In this document: positions 62,691 to 64,000 of the stretch, piece by piece | Numbering within the stretch: the stretch's first letter is position 1 | Layout of the letters: every line of letters begins with the position of its first letter | From: Ancistrus triradiatus | Lineage: Eukaryota > Chordata > Actinopteri > Siluriformes > Loricariidae | DNA: 64,000 bases | Assembly: GCA_025084515.1 (NCBI GenBank) | Contig: JAJAGP010002235.1 | Coordinates: 62,001-126,000 of the forward strand | Direction: 5' to 3' | The notes under the pieces: model-generated | What the model was told of the DNA's origin: nothing | The model's input: the letters and a program-made list of their open reading frames with translations, nothing else | Databases searched by the model: none | Made by a program: the position numbers and the translations under genes

Positions 62691-64000
62691 GATTTAATTT
62701 TATCAATAACACAAATATTCTATTTCAGTTTAAATTCTAATATATGACAAGTAGCTTTTGATTGATATTTAAAAGCCACAAATTATTGTGTATGAAGAAC
62801 AATCTGTATTTTAAGTAAACGTTTCTGATTTATTAAAACCCTCATGTGGCATAATGACTGTAATGGCACAATACCAACAGAATTTCAGTATTTCTGATTT
62901 GCCATTAATGTTCTTGGTGTCTTCTGAACTATTCTAAAGTAGTCACAGGTATAGGGACTGTTTTTTTGCTCTTAGTGTAAAACCATAATATATTTAGAAT
63001 TTAATTATTCAGAATTTTAATCATAGCAATTTTTGCCTTCAGAAAATTTGTGTTTGACAGGTTTACAATAGTATAACAGAGGCATGATCATCTCTAACAT
63101 CAACCCAGTGAAGCACAAGATAGCAGACCACAGCAGTCCCAAAAGATATCAATAGTAGATGAAACCCATCCACTAAGGCTGACACAGCAGGGGGACATAT
63201 AACTATAAACACTGCAGCCCTATGCTTCCAGACAAAGGCCAGGCAGAAATACTATCTTGACCCCCTGCACTTCGTCACCCGGCCTAGCGAGATGCATTGG
63301 GACTTAGCATTTATTTAATTTTTAATGTCTCCAAAAACTTAAAAGAATGCTAATTTATGTGGCCTGCCACCAATTCCCCCTTTTTTTGTGTCTACAGGTC
63401 CCTGAAATTACAAATCTCTGTTCCCCAAGGCACCATTTAGCTGTGCACACTACAGCTGAGGACAATTACATGCAGGAAGGCAACAAGGGGTGGATTCAAG
63501 GATTTCAGGGTTGCACAGGAAGTTATGGAGCACAGATGGATACAGAGAGAACAGATATCTCCAGACAGATTTAAAAACGGTCCATCATTAAACAGTAAAC
63601 ATTACAATTGCAAAACAGAAAATTGATAGAAATGGGAGAAATGAAATACTATGCTAATAACACCCCTAATATAATAAATAACCCTGCTACTGTTTCTCAA
63701 AACTTGTCCTGCCTCACAGGTAGGAGTAATTTTTGCCTATTCAAATGTTATTACAATCCATCACTGTATCATCCATAAAATTACATTTAGTACATGCTTT
63801 ACGATATATGTGATATCTCTCTACTGTAAGACCTGTTAGTACCGATCCAAGCAACTATTAAATCATCTTAAACAGACACCACATGTTCAAAGTGATTTTC
63901 ATCTGTTCCTAATTGTTGTACACATAGACTACCTGCTCGTAACACACAACTTGAAAACAAAACAATACTTTAATGTACACTACTTAATACTAACAATAAA
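62691..64000. other. No recognised repeat; weak exon-like frame at 63397-63574
   Basis: Single-copy-looking DNA. At 63376-63396 a pyrimidine run ends in CTACAG, like a splice acceptor, and the following frame (VPEITNLCSPRHHLAVHTTA onwards) stays open for about 59 codons on the plus strand. I recognise no domain and see no strong donor, so this is only a possibility. Confidence 0.3.

Noticed and set aside
63397..63574. Possible internal exon after a splice-acceptor-like CTACAG
   Set aside because: There is no convincing donor, no domain and no neighbouring exon; a 59-codon open frame is common by chance.

Overview
The window looks like repeat-dominated, AT-rich intergenic or intronic DNA from a teleost fish. 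The evidence is the repeats: five families of Tc1/mariner transposon (called A to E here) whose layout and termini I recognise from fish genomes, L2-type LINE 3' ends with the (CTTGA)n tail, tRNA-like fish SINEs, Ty3/gypsy-like LTR elements and a fish-type endogenous retrovirus. A catfish or another otophysan is plausible, but the sequence alone does not settle the species. I found no convincing host protein-coding gene. The only host-like signals are a CpG-rich promoter-like island (5.93-6.33 kb), a cluster of RFX X-box-like motifs (17.28-17.39 kb), an unidentified 112-codon open frame (22.7-23.0 kb, minus) and a weak exon-like frame near 63.4 kb.

Layout. 0-2 kb: a partial minus-strand family-1 LTR that cuts a Tc1-A copy, then a family-2-like LTR. 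2.4-5.3 kb: a TA-flanked Tc1-A (2422-3817) and a deleted Tc1-C. 5.9-8.7 kb: promoter-like island, an imperfect triplicate repeat, an L1-type ORF2 remnant and Tc1-A scraps. 8.7-10.3 kb: a full-length dead Tc1-B. 10.3-18.1 kb: mostly single-copy-looking DNA with microsatellites, a rearranged Tc1-D, a LINE RT scrap and the X-box cluster. 18.17-21.08 kb: a pol-less LTR element (family 2) with target duplication ATATG. 21.4-28 kb: Tc1-A and Tc1-B copies and (AT)n tracts.

27.97-39.89 kb is a five-level nest. A Tc1-E copy was entered by a plus-strand L2 3' end. That was entered by a 10.8-kb pol-less gypsy-like LTR element (28856-39653, target duplication CAAGG). Its internal minisatellite was entered by minus-strand L2 sequences, and one of those by an ERV solo LTR (34341-36285, target duplication CCCT). 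40.47-47.39 kb holds a minus-strand endogenous retrovirus with target duplication CATG, a gag remnant, most of pol and env deleted, and two LTRs that do not resemble each other except at their ends. 48-64 kb holds more Tc1 copies, a 233-bp MITE-like Tc1-A derivative, a chimeric Tc1-A/C insertion, SINEs, (AT)n-bounded fragments and another solo ERV LTR (59822-62228) nested in an old Tc1-A copy.

Every element whose coding region I could read is inactive through stops, frameshifts, deletions or lost catalytic residues. The genes do not form a pathway. The window is a record of successive transposon waves, with Tc1-A and Tc1-E older than the LTR and L2 insertions found inside them. Several repeat copies (27.0-27.2, 32.2-33.3 and 51.0-52.0 kb) carry many single-base indels, so residual assembly error may add to the apparent decay.
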